Shown here: one piece after another, positions 16,605 through 26,058 of the stretch
Layout of the letters: the number at the start of each line of letters is the position of its first letter
How positions within the stretch are numbered: the stretch's first letter is position 1
Assembly (NCBI RefSeq): GCF_000024725.1
Contig: NC_013960.1
Span: 372,001-436,000 of the forward strand
Direction of reading: 5' to 3'
DNA length: 64,000 nt
From: Nitrosococcus halophilus Nc 4
GTDB lineage: Bacteria; Pseudomonadota; Gammaproteobacteria; Nitrosococcales; Nitrosococcaceae
Notes under the pieces: generated by a model
What the model saw: only the letters and a program-made list of their open reading frames with translations
Database searches by the model: none
What the model was told of the DNA's origin: nothing
Position numbers and translations under genes: made by a program

Positions 16605-19280
16605 ATGACGACGAAAAAAAAGGATAGGGTGTTTTTTTTATCCAAGGCGTTAAATAGAGTATTTTTTGTAGTTAACGTATTAAAATATAAAGAAAACCAA
16701 GAAGCATCCAAAATCTTCCCGAACAAGCAATTGAAGCAACACTCGGATGATGTCCACTTACTTATGCAGTTGGCTGAAGCTGCAACTTCAGAGGCGGACT
16801 GGGCTAATGCGATTTTTCATTGGAGGCAGGTTTATGATGCATATCCCAGTAGCCAGATAGGTAAGCAAGCCAGACGCCGACTCAATCAGGCGCTTATTAA
16901 TCGGGCGATGCAATTGCGTCGGCTAGGGATATTAGACCAAACCGAGGGTTTGGTGGAAGAAGTCCTGGGAATTATGCCTGGCAATGCAAGGGCTCTGACT
17001 GAGTATGCGGAGCTGGCGACGGCACGGGGGAATTGGACTACAGCAATAGAGCGTTGGCAGGCAGTACTTGATGCGGTTCAGCATGAAAAGGATGCCGACA
17101 AGTATAAAAAGATCTTCAGCAGGGCGGTTGGCAAGCTGCGGGAAGCGCAGATATGCGCGGCTGCAATGTCGCTGAAGGAGGGAGTTCCTGACACCGAGGG
17201 AGCGTTTCTACTGGCTGCATTGCAAGGGTCCCTGGTTCCGATTAAACCAGTCATCAAACTTGACCCGGAAACAACCGCGGAAATGCGGGCTGCTCGTATA
17301 CTAATCGATCTACGTTCGGAACCGACTTGCGAAAAACTGGCAAAGTACGTAATACAGGTGCGTTGGGGAAAGGCAGTCGCCTCGGCCCTGTATCAGTTGA
17401 CGTGCCCAATCGCAGAAGTCGTGAATAATAGCAGCCTAAAAAATCTCCACATTGATACCACGACTTTATCCGCATGGCTGGTCATCCGTGCAGCTAGCAT
17501 ATTATATGCCGATGCTGATAATAAAGATTCAATACAGCATTCAATTTCCACCACAGAAGCAACCTTGAGGATGGGCATCCATGATCCGATCGCCAAGGAG
17601 ATCTTGATTGATACATATATCCGGACATGGAATTACAATGAAGTCTTCTCGATTTATTCTACCCTTGACAGCCCTAGCGTCTATTGCTCTCTTCAATATG
17701 CCAATGTACTGAATCAACTTGGCCGAAATGAAGAAGCAAAAGAGGTATTATTCGAATTATTAAGTAAAAATCCTTTCAACTGGGCTATTTTTAATAGCCT
17801 GCTGAGAATGAATAGTTATCTCAATATATTTGATAGGCTAGAGGAGCACGCATTAAAATTCTCTGAGAAAGCTATAGAGCCCATTGAGATCATCAATGCA
17901 TTTCAGATGATGTCATCGCTGGGTTTATGTGATAGATCATTGAGTTTTTTGTTTCAAAGCGGTTTGCCAGAGCAGGTAGGTGAATTAAACCCGAGTATTG
18001 CTCAAAGACTCTGCGAAACCCTTGCTAGCACTTACCTTTCCCAAGCCCGTTATGCAGAATCGTTGTATTGGTCCAATAAAGGAATTATTTTAAGCGGCGC
18101 CGCTGAAAATAAAAAAACACAAAATTTGCTTTCCTTGAGATTTGAAGCCACGCACAAATGTGGCCTTAATGATTTAGCATCAAAAACCTCCAAGAAAATT
18201 ATTGGAGTAGGTAAAATGACAACTAGGCAAAGTTATCTTGCTAGTTTGTCGGAAAAGAATTTTTCAAGGGCCTGGAAGATAAAAACCGATAATCAAGATT
18301 CAATTGGCATAAAACTGGCGTTTTCAGAAAAATATCACTCCGATGGCCCTACTTATCACCATATCAATGGGAGAAAAATTTTAGTATTTTCCATTGGAGG
18401 CGTGGGTGATCAAATCAGATTGCTTTCTATTCTTCCGGATCTATTGCGCCATTTGCAGCCACGCCAAACTACAGTGACTTGCGACCCTAGATTAGCATCC
18501 CTACTGGAGCATAGTATTCCCGGCATTCGCACTATAGCGGTCACTGAATATCGCGGAGTAGCGAGTGAGGCAATTTTTTTGGAAAGAAACAATGTGCCGA
18601 ACCATTCCGCCGTTCGTATGGTGAATAATGAGGCCTATAAAGCTGCGGAAGATCATGATTTGGTGTTGAATATTATTGAGTTTTTTCGCACACTAAGGCC
18701 GAGCGTTGATTCCTTTAAAGACAGCTCCCATTATCTCCGGCCTCGATCACGGCTCAAGAACAAATGGCGGGCGCGGATTCACGCACTAGGCGCTAAACCT
18801 AAAATCGGATTTTCATGGCGAAGCGGCCTTATGACCATGAGCCGATGGCATGAGTATACACGCTTGATCGATTGGATAGAACTCTTGCTTCGTGAAGATA
18901 TTGAAATTGTCAACTTGCAATACGATCTATCTTCTGACGAGCGCAGGTTGCTTGGCAAATTACGGCCGGAGGCGCTCAACCGTTGGCCGGATCTCGATTT
19001 GAAAAATGATCTGGAAGACTTGGCCGCGCTTTCTTCGGCCTTGGATGTCGTCATAGGACCTTGTACCACAATCACTGAGCTGGCGGCGGCAGCGGGAGCC
19101 AGCGTAATCTATACGGCAACCAACGCGGGCGGCAACTGGAGGACGCGAGAACCCGAGGGCACGGATCTTTTCTTTCCCAACATGAAGATGGTTTTCCCCC
19201 AAACGCCAGGCAGCAAAGAAGAGTTAGTCAAAATATCTCTAAAAGAATTAGATACTCTTTTGGAAGCTACGCCAAATTAA
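16605..19280 (+). CDS. TPR-repeat protein with a GT9/GT41-like glycosyltransferase domain
   Basis: The protein has 891 aa. The first 550 residues are helical repeats of TPR type (for example DVHLLMQLAEAATSEADWANAIFHWRQVYDAYP and NARALTEYAELATARGNWTTAIERWQAVL). The last 320 residues form a GT-B fold: KILVFSIGGVGDQIRLLSILP, then KIGFSWRSGLMTMSRWHEY and DVVIGPCTTITELAAAAGASV. The TPR plus GT-B layout is that of protein O-glycosyltransferases such as the TPR flagellin glycosyltransferases. It lies just upstream of pseB, so attachment of pseudaminic acid to a protein is a reasonable inference. ATG 16605 fits the start of homology better than an in-frame ATG at 16524. Confidence 0.78.
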   Translation: MTTKKKDRVFFLSKALNRVFFVVNVLKYKENQEASKIFPNKQLKQHSDDVHLLMQLAEAATSEADWANAIFHWRQVYDAYPSSQIGKQARRRLNQALINRAMQLRRLGILDQTEGLVEEVLGIMPGNARALTEYAELATARGNWTTAIERWQAVLDAVQHEKDADKYKKIFSRAVGKLREAQICAAAMSLKEGVPDTEGAFLLAALQGSLVPIKPVIKLDPETTAEMRAARILIDLRSEPTCEKLAKYVIQVRWGKAVASALYQLTCPIAEVVNNSSLKNLHIDTTTLSAWLVIRAASILYADADNKDSIQHSISTTEATLRMGIHDPIAKEILIDTYIRTWNYNEVFSIYSTLDSPSVYCSLQYANVLNQLGRNEEAKEVLFELLSKNPFNWAIFNSLLRMNSYLNIFDRLEEHALKFSEKAIEPIEIINAFQMMSSLGLCDRSLSFLFQSGLPEQVGELNPSIAQRLCETLASTYLSQARYAESLYWSNKGIILSGAAENKKTQNLLSLRFEATHKCGLNDLASKTSKKIIGVGKMTTRQSYLASLSEKNFSRAWKIKTDNQDSIGIKLAFSEKYHSDGPTYHHINGRKILVFSIGGVGDQIRLLSILPDLLRHLQPRQTTVTCDPRLASLLEHSIPGIRTIAVTEYRGVASEAIFLERNNVPNHSAVRMVNNEAYKAAEDHDLVLNIIEFFRTLRPSVDSFKDSSHYLRPRSRLKNKWRARIHALGAKPKIGFSWRSGLMTMSRWHEYTRLIDWIELLLREDIEIVNLQYDLSSDERRLLGKLRPEALNRWPDLDLKNDLEDLAALSSALDVVIGPCTTITELAAAAGASVIYTATNAGGNWRTREPEGTDLFFPNMKMVFPQTPGSKEELVKISLKELDTLLEATPN

Positions 19281-19313
19281 TCTTTCGTCTCCGGATAGGC
19301 TGGTTTCACAAGG

Positions 19314-20339
19314 ATGAATCCTATAGAAAATCCATTTCTCTCGGAAAAGCACATTCTCATCACCGGCGGTACCGGCTCGTTCGGTAGGGCTTTCGTTAGG
19401 TCGGTTCTGGATCGCTATCCCGATATTGAGCGTCTGGTGGTGTTTTCCCGCGACGAACTCAAACAGTTCGAGATGAGTCAGGAATTCAGCCCCTCGGATC
19501 ATCCTGGGCTGCGCTATTTCATCGGCGATGTACGCGATTACGACCGGTTGCGCCGGGCCATGGAGGGGATCGACACCGTCATCCACGCCGCCGCCCTTAA
19601 GCAGGTGCCGGCCGCTGAATACAATCCATTCGAGGCCATCAAGACCAACGTACTCGGCGCCCAGAATGTCATCGAGGCCGCCTTGGATACCGGCGTCCAG
19701 CGGGTCATCGCGTTGTCCACCGACAAGGCCGCCGCACCGATTAACCTATACGGGGCAACCAAACTTTGTGCCGACAAGCTGTTTACCGCTGCTAACAACA
19801 TCCGCGGCCACCGTGACATCCGCTTTGCCGTGGTCCGCTACGGCAACGTGATGGGCAGCCGCGGCTCGGTGATTCCATTTTTTCTGGAGCGACGTAAGAC
19901 CGGTGTGCTGCCAATCACCGACCCGAGCATGACCCGCTTCAACATCAGCCTACAGGAAGGCGTCAATATGGTGCTGTGGGCCGTTGAGAATGCCCAAGGC
20001 GGCGAGATTTTCGTCCCCAAGATTCCCAGCTATCGGATCACCGATCTGGCCATGGCCATCGGCCCGGACTGCGAGCATAAGGTTATCGGCATTCGTCCGG
20101 GTGAGAAAATCCATGAGGAGATGATTACCGCCAGCGATAGCATCAATACGGTCGATCTCGGTCGCTACTTCGCCATTCTACCCATGGCGGCAAAGTACAA
20201 CCGGCGCCAATACTGTGAGCGCAACGGCTGCCACTCGGTTGAACCGGGTTTTGCATACAATAGCGGCACAAACCAGGAGTTTCTGACGGTGAAGCAGTTG
20301 CGGGAATTGATCCGGGTGTATGTGGATGGGGGAATCTAG
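19314..20339 (+). CDS. pseB: UDP-N-acetylglucosamine 4,6-dehydratase (inverting), first step of pseudaminic acid synthesis
   Basis: This 341-aa extended SDR protein has the NAD(P)-binding HILITGGTGSFGRAF at about 14-28 and catalytic STDKAAAPINLYGATK, with the Y-x3-K pair near 148-152. The pattern VPAAEYNPFEAIKTNVLGAQNVIEAA is typical of the PseB group. PseB converts UDP-GlcNAc to UDP-2-acetamido-2,6-dideoxy-beta-L-arabino-hexos-4-ulose in the cytoplasm. Pathway partners pseC, pseF, pseG/H and pseI follow downstream. Length matches the family. GC content is much higher than in the methyltransferase gene that follows. Confidence 0.95.
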   Translation: MNPIENPFLSEKHILITGGTGSFGRAFVRSVLDRYPDIERLVVFSRDELKQFEMSQEFSPSDHPGLRYFIGDVRDYDRLRRAMEGIDTVIHAAALKQVPAAEYNPFEAIKTNVLGAQNVIEAALDTGVQRVIALSTDKAAAPINLYGATKLCADKLFTAANNIRGHRDIRFAVVRYGNVMGSRGSVIPFFLERRKTGVLPITDPSMTRFNISLQEGVNMVLWAVENAQGGEIFVPKIPSYRITDLAMAIGPDCEHKVIGIRPGEKIHEEMITASDSINTVDLGRYFAILPMAAKYNRRQYCERNGCHSVEPGFAYNSGTNQEFLTVKQLRELIRVYVDGGI

Positions 20340-20372
20340 TGATGGGTTATCATTTGAATAGAGAACACTAAC

Positions 20373-21275
20373 ATGCTTACACCACGTCGCCTAAAAGCCC
20401 TGCATGAGCAAGGGAAGAATATCGCTCAACTTCTACGTGAGGAGCAGGGGCTCAAACGCAACACGGTGGAAATCATTGAAATTGCCTACGACTTGCAGGC
20501 GGGAAGTTATATTGCTGCGATGGAGGATTTGGAAAAGACAGAGTACCAAATGAATTATACCTATGAAATAGCCAATATCATTGATTCCTTGTTGGAGCCG
20601 ATGTCAATCTTGGAAGCAGGCGTTGGTGAGGCGACAACGCTTTCAGGGGTGCTGAAACATCTAAAAAAAGATGTCAAAAGCTTTGGCTTTGACTTAAGTT
20701 GGTCTCGAGTTGCATATGCGAGACAATGGCTACAAAGCCGAGGCTTTTATGATGTAACTCTCTGTACCGGTAGTCTCTTTCACATCCCCTTTGCCGATAA
20801 CTCTATAGAACTTGTGTATACGTCACACTCCATAGAGCCTAATGGAGGGAATGAATCGGCAATTTTGCAGGAGTTGTTTCGAATCACTAAAAAATATCTT
20901 ATTCTACTTGAACCTGGTTATGAACTTGCCGAGACTGAAGCAAGACAGAGAATGGACTCCTATGGTTACTGTAAAAATCTGAAAGGTATAGCCGAATCCC
21001 TTGGTTTTAATGTCTTGAGGCACGATCTTTTTCCCTTTTCTTCAAATCCGCTCAATCCGACAGCAATCACAATTATCAAGAAAGAGGAGGATACGATGTC
21101 ACCCTCGCATATTCTTGCTTGCCCTAAATTCAAAACGCCACTGGACGAGATTGGGAATATGTTATTTAGTCCGGAAGCCTTGGTAGTGTATCCCATAATC
21201 GGCGGTATCCCTTGTCTGAGAATCGAGAACGGCGTTTTTGCAAGCAAGTATCATGAAGTTCTATCGGCAGGCTAA
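20373..21275 (+). CDS. SAM-dependent methyltransferase with a C-terminal Trm112-like domain
   Basis: The protein has 300 aa. The methyltransferase core spans about 65-190: MSILEAGVGEATTLSGVL, then SFGFDLSWSRVAYARQWL and NSIELVYTSHSIEPNGG. The last 60 residues (ILACPKFKTPLDEIGNMLFS followed by VVYPIIGGIPCLR) look like a Trm112/UPF0434 fold, although one Cys of the usual zinc pair is replaced. Genes like this are often found inside pse and legionaminic acid loci. It may modify the nonulosonic acid or its carrier, but this is contextual. The AT-rich composition differs from pseB and pseC on both sides, so it was probably inserted later. Confidence 0.72.
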   Translation: MLTPRRLKALHEQGKNIAQLLREEQGLKRNTVEIIEIAYDLQAGSYIAAMEDLEKTEYQMNYTYEIANIIDSLLEPMSILEAGVGEATTLSGVLKHLKKDVKSFGFDLSWSRVAYARQWLQSRGFYDVTLCTGSLFHIPFADNSIELVYTSHSIEPNGGNESAILQELFRITKKYLILLEPGYELAETEARQRMDSYGYCKNLKGIAESLGFNVLRHDLFPFSSNPLNPTAITIIKKEEDTMSPSHILACPKFKTPLDEIGNMLFSPEALVVYPIIGGIPCLRIENGVFASKYHEVLSAG

Positions 21276-21312
21276 AAGGCCGTAGAACTTGCCGAGTTTG
21301 GGTTATTGACAA

Positions 21313-21600
21313 ATGAGCAGAATTCTTCATGCTGGATTTCACAAAACAGCCTCTACATTTCTTCAAAAAGAACTGTTTCCTATTAGAAATAATAAATTCA
21401 ACAGTTCTTTCTACGGCTATAATGTCATCGCCGCTTACAGACTCCTGAATTGGATGCGGCAATTGCATTTTCTGCGAGAGATTTTTGGGCTGTTTAAAAT
21501 TCGCCCAAGAAGGATGATGCAAGGCAAGTTAGGACGTGCTCTGAATAATCTTTCGCACCGCCATGTCACCCCAAAGGATGTAGAGTATTTGTTCCGATGA
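21313..21600 (+). pseudogene. Truncated sulfotransferase-like gene
   Basis: The N-terminus reads MSRILHAGFHKTASTFLQKE, a P-loop similar to the one in the complement gene at 13802-14689. Only 95 codons remain before the stop at 21598-21600, which overlaps the pseC start; full-length relatives are around 300 residues. The 3'-phosphate-binding part is lacking, so the product cannot be an enzyme. It is AT-rich like the methyltransferase before it, and both appear to have arrived as one block between pseB and pseC. Confidence 0.65.
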
Positions 21601-22757
21601 TCCCCTACGGTCACCAAAGCATCGCCCAAACCGACATCGACGCTGTCGTCGAGGTGCTGCGCTCGGACTTTCTCACCCAAGGCCCGGTGGTGCCCTGTTT
21701 CGAGCGGGCGGTGGCCGAATACTGCGGCGCCGCGCATGCCGTGGCGGCGCACTCCGCCACCAGCGCTCTGCACCTCTCTTGTCTGGCGCTTGGGGTTGGA
21801 CCAGGCGATCGGGTCTGGACCAGTCCGATCACCTTCGTCGCTTCGGCTAACTGCGCGCGCTACTGCGGCGCCGAGGTCGATTTCGTCGACATCGACCCGC
21901 GCAGCTACAACCTGTGCCCTAGGGCGCTGGAAAGGAAGCTTGTCGCGGCCGACCGGGCAGGGCGGTTGCCCAAGGTAGTGATCCTCGTCCATCTGGCCGG
22001 ACACCCCTGTGACTTGGCCGCCATTCACGCCCTGGGACAACGGTACGGTTTCCGGACCATCGAGGACGCCTCCCATGCCATCGGCGGGCGGTATCGCGGG
22101 GAACCGATCGGCAACGGCCGCTACAGCGACATCACCGTATTCAGTTTCCATCCGGTCAAGATCATCACCACGGCCGAGGGGGGCATGGCGCTGACTAACA
22201 ACGCCGAACTTGCCAGCCGCATGGCCCGGCTGCGCAGCCACGGCATCACCCGCGACCCGGAGGAGATGACTCACCCCCCGGACGGCCCCTGGTACTATCA
22301 GCAGCACGAACTTGGTTTCAATTATCGGATGACTGAGCTTCAGGCGGCGTTGGGTCTGAGTCAGTTGCAGCGGCTCGATGGCTTCGTCGTCCGGCGTCAC
22401 GGGTTGGCGGCGCGTTACGACGACGCCTTGCGCGAGCTGCCGATGATTATCCCCTGGCGGCACCCGGATGGCTATTCCGGTTTCCACCTGTACGTGATTC
22501 GGTTGAAGCTCGACCAAATCCGCAAGACCCATCGCGAGGTAGTCGAAGCCTTGGGAGCAGCCGGCATTGGGGTGAACCTCCATTACATCCCGGTCTACCG
22601 CCAGCCTTACTATGCTCGGATGGGTTTTCATCCCGCCGACTTTCCCGAGTCGGAACGCTACTATGCCGAAGCCATCAGCCTGCCCCTGTATCCGGGCTTG
22701 ACCGAAGCGCAGCAAGCACAGGTGATCGAAGCGCTGTTCGAGGTGATAAAGTCGTGA
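21597..22757 (+). CDS. pseC: UDP-4-amino-4,6-dideoxy-N-acetyl-beta-L-altrosamine transaminase
   Basis: This 386-aa PLP-dependent aminotransferase of the DegT/DnrJ/EryC1 family has the N-terminal IPYGHQSIAQTDIDAVVEVL. It also has TSPITFVASANCARYCGAEV, EDASHAIGGRY (PLP-ring stacking and Asp), and the PLP-binding Lys in FSFHPVKIITTAEGG near residue 187. It transfers the amino group of glutamate to the 4-keto sugar made by PseB. Its start overlaps the stop of the broken gene upstream and its end overlaps the pseF start, so pseC-F-G/H-I form one operon with tight coupling. Confidence 0.94.
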   Translation: MIPYGHQSIAQTDIDAVVEVLRSDFLTQGPVVPCFERAVAEYCGAAHAVAAHSATSALHLSCLALGVGPGDRVWTSPITFVASANCARYCGAEVDFVDIDPRSYNLCPRALERKLVAADRAGRLPKVVILVHLAGHPCDLAAIHALGQRYGFRTIEDASHAIGGRYRGEPIGNGRYSDITVFSFHPVKIITTAEGGMALTNNAELASRMARLRSHGITRDPEEMTHPPDGPWYYQQHELGFNYRMTELQAALGLSQLQRLDGFVVRRHGLAARYDDALRELPMIIPWRHPDGYSGFHLYVIRLKLDQIRKTHREVVEALGAAGIGVNLHYIPVYRQPYYARMGFHPADFPESERYYAEAISLPLYPGLTEAQQAQVIEALFEVIKS

Positions 22758-23479
22758 ACATTGCAATTATCCCCGCCCGTGGCGGCAGCAAGCGCATCCC
22801 GCGCAAGAATATCCGCGACTTTGGCGGCAAGCCGATGATTGTCTGGTCAATCGAGACGGCTGCGGCCTCGGGCTTGTTTGAACATATCGTGGTCTCGACC
22901 GATGACGACGAGATCGCCCAGGTCGCGGTTGATGCCGGCGCTGAGGTACCGTTCCGGCGGCCTGCGGAACTGGCCGATGACTACACTGGGACCACCGAAG
23001 TGATTGCCCATGCCACACGCTGGCTGCTTGATCAGGGTTGGTCGATAGAGGCTGTCTGTTGCCTCTATGCCACTGCTCCTTTCGTGCGAGCCGAGGATAT
23101 TGGTCGAGGCCTGGAGTTGCTGCAATCCGACAACTGGGCCTATACCTTCACCGCTACCGAATACGCAGCACCGATCTTCCGCTCTTTCCGTATCCATCCA
23201 CAGGGCGGCATTGAGATGCTCTTCCCGGAGCATTTCACTACCCGCTCGCAGGATTTGCCCTTGATTCTCCATGATGCCGGGCAGTTCTATTGGGGGTGGT
23301 CCGAAGCTTGGTTGGAACAGAAGGGGTTATTCGATCGGCACAGTTGTCCGCTAGTCATACCCCGCTGGCGGGTGCAGGACATCGATACCGAAGACGATTG
23401 GCAGCGGGCCGAGTTACTGAGAGACAGCATCTCAAGACAGGCCGTGGCTTCCTTAGATAAAGGACATAAAGGCCCATGA
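22754..23479 (+). CDS. pseF: Pseudaminic acid cytidylyltransferase
   Basis: This 241-aa protein of the CMP-NeuAc synthetase family opens with IAIIPARGGSKRIPRKNIRDF (the CTP-binding loop) and has HIVVSTDDDEIAQVA. It ends in a C-terminal IDTEDDWQRAELL, where the aspartates bind metal. It activates pseudaminic acid with CTP to CMP-Pse, the donor for glycosyltransferases. The start is GTG 22754, overlapping the pseC stop, and its own stop overlaps the next ATG. The motif QFYWGWSEAWLEQKGLF is typical of the PseF subgroup as opposed to NeuA. Confidence 0.92.
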   Translation: MNIAIIPARGGSKRIPRKNIRDFGGKPMIVWSIETAAASGLFEHIVVSTDDDEIAQVAVDAGAEVPFRRPAELADDYTGTTEVIAHATRWLLDQGWSIEAVCCLYATAPFVRAEDIGRGLELLQSDNWAYTFTATEYAAPIFRSFRIHPQGGIEMLFPEHFTTRSQDLPLILHDAGQFYWGWSEAWLEQKGLFDRHSCPLVIPRWRVQDIDTEDDWQRAELLRDSISRQAVASLDKGHKGP

Positions 23480-24984
23480 ACGTCGCTTTCCGCGTCGATG
23501 CCTCTCCCCGAATCGGCACTGGTCACCTGATGCGTTGCCTGACTCTCGCCGATGTGCTCAAATCACGGGGATGGGAGACGCGCTTCATCTGCCGGCACAT
23601 TCCCGATCATCTTGCCGAACTGCTAAAGCAGAAAAACCATCCGCTGATGAGACTCGCGGGAAAGGGATGCACGGATTCTGCCGATGAGCTGGCTCACTCC
23701 GGTTGGTTAGGCGCCCGTCAGGCGCAAGATGCTGACGACACACTTCAGGCATTGGCCGGTGCATCCTTGGATTGGTTGATCGTGGATCATTACGCCTTAG
23801 ATATTCGTTGGGAGTCGGTCATACGTCAATCGTCCAGGCGAATCCTGGTGATCGACGATATTGCGGACCGTTCGCATGATTGTGATATATTGCTGGACCA
23901 GAATCTTTACGCGGACATGGAGGCACGTTATACAGGCAAAGTACCAAGCCATTGCCAGTGTTTGCTAGGTCCCCGCTATGCGTTATTGCGTGATGAATTT
24001 GGCCGGCTGCGCCAGCAGGTAAAACCCCGCGCTGGACCGGTCAGGCAGGTGCTAGTTTTTTTTGGTGGTGTGGATGCGGACAATTTCACCGGGAAGGCCA
24101 TTCAAGCTTTGGTCAACCTGCGTGATGAGCGTTTTCAGGTGGATGTGGTGATTGGCGCCCAGCATCCAGCACGGGTAGACATTGAAGCAGATTGCCAGCG
24201 GTACGACTACCGCTGTCATGTTCAAACGGCCCATATGGCCGAATTGATGGCGAGCGCCGATCTGGCAATCGGGGCAGCCGGTTCGGCAAGCTGGGAACGG
24301 TGCTGCCTCGGCTTGCCGACATTAGCGATCAGTGTGGCGGATAATCAGCGGCAGATGGTACACGAAGCGGCCGAGCATGGTTTGTTGTATGCGCCAACTG
24401 ATAACGTCGGCACCGTTTCGTTTTTTGAACGCCACATCCAGGCATTGCTCGAAAATCCCTATCTGAGAACCTGCTTATCCAAGGCGGGCATGGGTGCGGT
24501 GGATGGCCGTGGAGTGTTCCGGGTTATCCGCGAGCTTGGATGTCATCGTGTGGCTTTGCGGCCAGCCCGTTTCGATGACGCCGCATCACTGTTCGCCTGG
24601 CGTAATCATCCTGGAAATCGAGCGTTCTCTCGAACCAGTGAACCCATCGCTTGGACTGACCACCGGCGTTGGCTGGCAACAGTGCTTGCCAATCCGGACC
24701 GTCCATTGCTGATTGGTTTTCATGACCATCATCCCATTGGGGTGGTTCGCTTCGATATCGATACTGATACGGCCGAGATATCAGTCTATCTTGTACCGGG
24801 TCTGAATATGCGGGGGTTTGGCACTGAACTTCTGGCTAGCGCCGAGCAGTGGCTGAGCGAACATCGGCGGGATATCCGCATGATTCGCGCAGAGGTTCTA
24901 GGCGATAACCTGCCGTCCCATCGCTCGCTCCGAAACAGTGGCTATAAGGTCGAAGTGACCCACTACACTAAACGAGTGCATTGA
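23476..24984 (+). CDS. pseG: PseG-PseH fusion: UDP-sugar hydrolase plus N-acetyltransferase of pseudaminic acid synthesis
   Basis: The protein has 502 aa. Residues 1 to about 340 are PseG: AFRVDASPRIGTGHLMRCLTLA (catalytic His in GTGHLMR), LIVDHYALDIRWE, and AIGAAGSASWERCCLGLPTL in the donor site. It removes UDP from UDP-2,4-diacetamido-2,4,6-trideoxy-beta-L-altrose. Residues from about 350 to 502 are a GNAT acetyltransferase of PseH type (VALRPARFDDAASLFAWRNH, ISVYLVPGLNMRGFGTELL), which would N-acetylate the 4-amino group one step earlier. No separate pseH exists in the window, so the fusion completes the pathway. Confidence 0.9.
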   Translation: MNVAFRVDASPRIGTGHLMRCLTLADVLKSRGWETRFICRHIPDHLAELLKQKNHPLMRLAGKGCTDSADELAHSGWLGARQAQDADDTLQALAGASLDWLIVDHYALDIRWESVIRQSSRRILVIDDIADRSHDCDILLDQNLYADMEARYTGKVPSHCQCLLGPRYALLRDEFGRLRQQVKPRAGPVRQVLVFFGGVDADNFTGKAIQALVNLRDERFQVDVVIGAQHPARVDIEADCQRYDYRCHVQTAHMAELMASADLAIGAAGSASWERCCLGLPTLAISVADNQRQMVHEAAEHGLLYAPTDNVGTVSFFERHIQALLENPYLRTCLSKAGMGAVDGRGVFRVIRELGCHRVALRPARFDDAASLFAWRNHPGNRAFSRTSEPIAWTDHRRWLATVLANPDRPLLIGFHDHHPIGVVRFDIDTDTAEISVYLVPGLNMRGFGTELLASAEQWLSEHRRDIRMIRAEVLGDNLPSHRSLRNSGYKVEVTHYTKRVH

Positions 24985-24987
24985 AAG

Positions 24988-26043
24988 ATGAGCAATTCAT
25001 TCAAAATCGGGAACCGTTGGATCGGTCGCGATTATCCCCCCTTTATCATCGCCGAACTCTCCGGCAACCATAACCAGTCCCTCGAGCGGGCGTTGGCCAT
25101 CGTCGAAGCTGCCGCCCAAGCCGGTGCCCATGGGCTCAAGCTGCAAACCTACACCGCCGATACCATGACCCTGGATCTAGCCGAGGGCGAGTTCTTCATT
25201 GACGACCCCAACACCCTTTGGAAAGGGTGTTCGCTTTATGAACTCTATCAACAGGCCTACACTCCCTGGGAATGGCACGAGTTGATTTTCGCCCGTGCCG
25301 GCGAGTTGGGGTTGATCCCCTTCAGTACGCCCTTTGACGAAACAGCCGTGGATTTTCTCGAAACCCTGGACGCCCCCTGTTACAAGATCGCCTCCTTCGA
25401 GAACACCGACATTCCGCTGATCCGCAAGGTCGCCGCTACTGGCAAGCCGATGATTATCTCCACCGGCATGGCCACCGTGGCCGAGCTAGATGAAACGGTG
25501 CGCGCCGCCCGCGAGGCTGGCTGCCAAGATCTGATCCTGCTCAAATGCACCAGCACATATCCAGCTCCCCCTGAAAGCAGCAATGTGCGTACGATACCGC
25601 ACCTACGAGAGTTGTTCGGCTGTGAAGTAGGGTTGTCTGACCACACCATGGGTGTGGGTGCAGCCGTGGCCGCAGTGACCCTGGGGGCAAGGGTCATTGA
25701 AAAACATTTCACCTTGCGGCGGGCCGACGGTGGCGTAGACAGCGCCTTCTCCCTGGAGCCCGAAGAGATGGCGGCGCTGGTGACCGAAACCGAGCGTGGA
25801 TGGCAGGCGCTAGGCGAGGTGCGTTACGGGCCGACGGAGACCGAGATGGCATCTACGGGATTCCGGCGCTCGCTGTATATCGCCGCAGATCTCCAGCCCG
25901 GTGACGTGCTCACCCCGGCCAACCTGCGCCGCATCCGCCCCGGACACGGTTTGCCGCCGAAGTATTATGACACTCTGCTGGGGAAGAAGGTGACCAAAGT
26001 GGTGAGCAAAGGGACGCCGGTGGATTGGTCTTTTATCGGCTGA
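24988..26043 (+). CDS. pseI: Pseudaminic acid synthase
   Basis: This 351-aa protein is of the NeuB family. Residues 1 to about 285 form the TIM barrel (PFIIAELSGNHNQSLERALA, GLKLQTYTADTMTLD, CEVGLSDHTMGVGAAVAAV, VIEKHFTLRRADGGVDSAFS). The last 60 residues are a SAF/antifreeze-like domain (GDVLTPANLRRIRPGHGLPP) that caps the partner active site. It condenses 2,4-diacetamido-2,4,6-trideoxy-L-altrose with phosphoenolpyruvate. A fragment of this gene is duplicated at 15684-15900. It is the last pse gene; the interrupted lyase-like gene follows after 15 bp. Confidence 0.94.
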   Translation: MSNSFKIGNRWIGRDYPPFIIAELSGNHNQSLERALAIVEAAAQAGAHGLKLQTYTADTMTLDLAEGEFFIDDPNTLWKGCSLYELYQQAYTPWEWHELIFARAGELGLIPFSTPFDETAVDFLETLDAPCYKIASFENTDIPLIRKVAATGKPMIISTGMATVAELDETVRAAREAGCQDLILLKCTSTYPAPPESSNVRTIPHLRELFGCEVGLSDHTMGVGAAVAAVTLGARVIEKHFTLRRADGGVDSAFSLEPEEMAALVTETERGWQALGEVRYGPTETEMASTGFRRSLYIAADLQPGDVLTPANLRRIRPGHGLPPKYYDTLLGKKVTKVVSKGTPVDWSFIG

Positions 26044-26058
26044 TACGGAAACGAAGAT

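Noticed and set aside
21435-22766. 443-codon complement frame across pseC
   Set aside because: It lies wholly over pseC and neighbours in a GC-rich region; the translation is low-complexity and Arg/His-rich with no domain, while pseC has full family motifs.
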